NCBI GenBank assembly: GCA_905203045.1
Contig: CAJKUH010000033.1
Location: forward strand, 1 to 7,564
DNA from: an uncultured Eggerthella sp.
GTDB lineage: Bacteria > Actinomycetota > Coriobacteriia > Coriobacteriales > Eggerthellaceae
DNA length: 7,564 bases
Direction: 5' to 3'
Position numbers and translations under genes: made by a program
The notes under the pieces: model-generated
The model's database searches: none
Told to the model about the DNA's origin: nothing
The model's input: the letters and a program-made list of their open reading frames with translations, nothing else
In this document: in pieces, positions 6,149-7,564 of the stretch
How the letters are laid out: every line of letters begins with the position of its first letter
Position numbering within the stretch: position 1 is the stretch's first letter

Positions 6149-6193
6149 AAAGAGCCTGTTCAATCGCGTAACGCGTAATTGAACAGGCTCTTT
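6149..6193. terminator. Bidirectional terminator between the PAP2 gene and rluD
   Basis: A perfect 16-bp stem, 6149-6164 (AAAGAGCCTGTTCAAT) pairing with 6178-6193, encloses a 13-base loop that itself contains CGCG-TAA-CGCG. On the minus strand the stem runs into TTTTAAGTTTTG, so it serves rluD well. On the + strand the stem ends in CTCTTT followed by GCTATAC, a shorter T run that probably still works for the PAP2 gene. It lies about 90 bases after the PAP2 stop and 34 bases after the rluD stop. Confidence 0.88.
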
Positions 6194-6226
6194 GCTATAC
6201 GAGTACAGTGCAACACTTACCAGTCG

Positions 6227-7297
6227 TTACAGGAACGTGAACGAATCAACTTCCTCGGCAGTCTTCCCTTCAGGAAGCTGAATCCCGCGACCCTCGGTGC
6301 AGTACTTCAGCAGCACTTCCCTGCCAGCATCGGTAAGGCCGATACGGCGGTCACGCAACTTGCGCAGCGTGTTCTGCAAATCTTCGGGAACAGGAGCCAA
6401 GAACTCCAGCACCTCGCCCGTGCGAGGGTGCTCGAACTCGACGAAATAAGAATGGAGGAACTGACGGGTAAGGCCTAAATTGTCTGCCTTGCCCGGCGTG
6501 CCGTACATCGGGTCACCCACGCACCAATGCTTAATGTACTCCATATGCACACGAATCTGGTGCGTACGCCCCGAATACAGCTTGCATTCGATCAGCGAAA
6601 AGCCGTTGTCCTTGTTGGACGACTCAAAACGCTCCAGCACCTTGAACGTGGTAACCGAGGAACGTGCCTGCGGCTTATCCGACACCTGCATGCGCGTGCG
6701 AACTTTGTCGCTGCGGAAGATCGGCGCATCGATGAGGCCGGTGTCGCTAGCGATGTTGCCGTGTACCAAGCACAAATAGCGCCTGTTCACATTGCGGGAG
6801 CGGATTTCGTCCTGCAGCTCAAAGCCAATTTCATCGTTTTTCGCAACCAGCATAAGACCGCTGGTGTCGCCGTCCAAACGGTGAACGATGCCCGGACGGT
6901 CGTCGCCTTGGATATGCGCAAGGTTTTCGCGCCCATACTTGTAAATCAACGCGTTGGAAAGCGTTCCGTCGGGGTGTCCCGGCGAAGGATGGCAGATAAG
7001 CCCCGCCTGCTTGTTGATGACGGCCATATCGTCGTCTTCGTAGTACACGTCCAACGGGATATCCTGCGGCTCCAGGAACACGCGGTCGTTGCTCTCAAAC
7101 TCCTCGTACACGATGAAATCGCCCGTGTGCACCAGCGTCTTCTTCGTAGGAGCCTTGCCGCCCACGAATACCTTGCCGGCCTCGATCTGCTTTACCGCCT
7201 TGCTGCGCGACTCGTACAAGCCCGACTCGTACAAAAAGGAATCAAGGCGCATATTGTTGTATGCTTCGGTAACCGTTGTTGAAAGGCTTCGCGCCAT
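6227..7297 (-). CDS. rluD: Large-subunit rRNA pseudouridine synthase, RluA/RluD family
   Basis: Isomerises specific uridines to pseudouridine, by family most likely in 23S rRNA. The 356-residue product has an N-terminal S4 RNA-binding domain (about 16-63: MRLDSFLYESG, SRSKAVKQIEAGKVFVGGK). The catalytic domain contains the active-site block HRLDGDTSGLM (139-149, catalytic Asp142) and the conserved GRTHQIRVH (243-251). RluD-type enzymes usually have HRLDKDTSG; here Gly replaces Lys after the catalytic Asp. The chain continues about 45 residues past the core (310-356, charged, ending DSFTFL), longer than the E. coli and Bacillus relatives I recall. The ATG at 7297 has GGAGGA about seven bases upstream, inside the end of lspA. 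It follows lspA by three bases, a common arrangement. RluD is the best name, but which uridines are modified cannot be read from sequence. Confidence 0.92.
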   Translation of the reverse strand: MARSLSTTVTEAYNNMRLDSFLYESGLYESRSKAVKQIEAGKVFVGGKAPTKKTLVHTGDFIVYEEFESNDRVFLEPQDIPLDVYYEDDDMAVINKQAGLICHPSPGHPDGTLSNALIYKYGRENLAHIQGDDRPGIVHRLDGDTSGLMLVAKNDEIGFELQDEIRSRNVNRRYLCLVHGNIASDTGLIDAPIFRSDKVRTRMQVSDKPQARSSVTTFKVLERFESSNKDNGFSLIECKLYSGRTHQIRVHMEYIKHWCVGDPMYGTPGKADNLGLTRQFLHSYFVEFEHPRTGEVLEFLAPVPEDLQNTLRKLRDRRIGLTDAGREVLLKYCTEGRGIQLPEGKTAEEVDSFTFL

Positions 7298-7300
7298 TGC

Positions 7301-7564
7301 TTATTCCTCCTTGGTTGATTCGGGGCTTTGCTTCCCCTCACGTAAAATCTGAACAATCCAGCATATTGCCAACAGGGCAATGCCGCAGGTAACGCCGATA
7401 TCCGCCACATTGAAAGTGGGGAAATCGATGAACAAGGGCGTAATGAAATCAACCACATACCCTTGGAAAATGCGATCGTACAGGTTGCCGATGCCGCCCG
7501 CGAACAAAAGCCCCAGCCCAATCATTTCCACGGCGCTGGAACGGCGCGCCCAGTACACGGCAAA
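7301..7564 (-). CDS. lspA: Lipoprotein signal peptidase (signal peptidase II), C-terminal part
   Basis: Membrane aspartyl protease that cuts the signal peptide of prolipoproteins after the lipobox cysteine has been acylated. The gene is cut by the right edge; 87 C-terminal residues are present. The frame is open to the edge, and the GTG at 7558 is an internal valine codon. Seen: the first catalytic motif GGIGNLYDR (fragment residues 23-31, Asp30), then VVDFI, then the second motif FNVAD (51-55, Asp55). These two aspartates are the catalytic dyad of the family. The last hydrophobic helix is IGVTCGIALLAICWIVQIL, followed by a short charged cytoplasmic tail. The stop is three bases before rluD, and the last codons of lspA carry the rluD ribosome binding site, so the two genes are co-transcribed. 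Confidence 0.95.
   Translation of the reverse strand, partial: FAVYWARRSSAVEMIGLGLLFAGGIGNLYDRIFQGYVVDFITPLFIDFPTFNVADIGVTCGIALLAICWIVQILREGKQSPESTKEE

Noticed and set aside
5621..6178. 185-codon + strand frame overlapping the PAP2 gene
   Set aside because: It overlaps the conserved PAP2 motifs in another frame and is Arg/His-rich; the PAP2 frame is clearly the real one.
6527..7282. 251-codon + strand frame opposite rluD
   Set aside because: It is antisense to conserved S4 and catalytic motifs and has no ribosome binding site or family resemblance.

Overview
The window most likely comes from a gut-type actinobacterium of the class Coriobacteriia, probably an Eggerthellaceae-like lineage. 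This is an inference from GC-rich codon use, an actinobacterial-style lspA-rluD pair, a one-piece FeoA-FeoB protein, a short GGGACAGTCCCC-type intergenic repeat, and remembered protein similarity. No single marker proves it.

Layout from left to right. (1) The 3' part of coaBC (coenzyme A synthesis) runs off the left edge on the + strand. (2) Its stop codon lies inside a two-unit palindromic repeat. That repeat is followed by a good sigma-70 type promoter, a tRNA-Pro(GGG) gene with encoded CCA, and a textbook intrinsic terminator. (3) A short leader with a strong hairpin precedes a long feoAB fusion gene for ferrous iron import. (4) Converging on it from the right is a two-gene minus-strand operon of unknown function. 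I recognise its products from memory as DUF6323 (upstream) and DUF6179 (downstream). The two genes overlap by 8 bp and have a clear promoter (TTGAAC-17-TATTAA); the operon ends in a 28-bp perfect palindrome. (5) Divergent from it is a monocistronic PAP2-family membrane phosphatase gene. (6) A 16-bp perfect-stem bidirectional terminator separates that gene from the minus-strand lspA-rluD operon (signal peptidase II, partial at the right edge, and an RluA/RluD-family pseudouridine synthase).

Most of the window is housekeeping: cofactor synthesis, tRNA, iron uptake, lipid phosphate recycling, lipoprotein maturation and RNA modification. The DUF6323-DUF6179 pair is the only part whose job is unknown. 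It is the best candidate for an undescribed system, because the two genes look translationally coupled and share one promoter. No mobile element, CRISPR array, phage gene or plasmid function is visible. No gene-free stretch exceeds about 300 bases once the tRNA is counted. The longest ones, 3716-3882 and 5168-5369, hold only the elements listed here.
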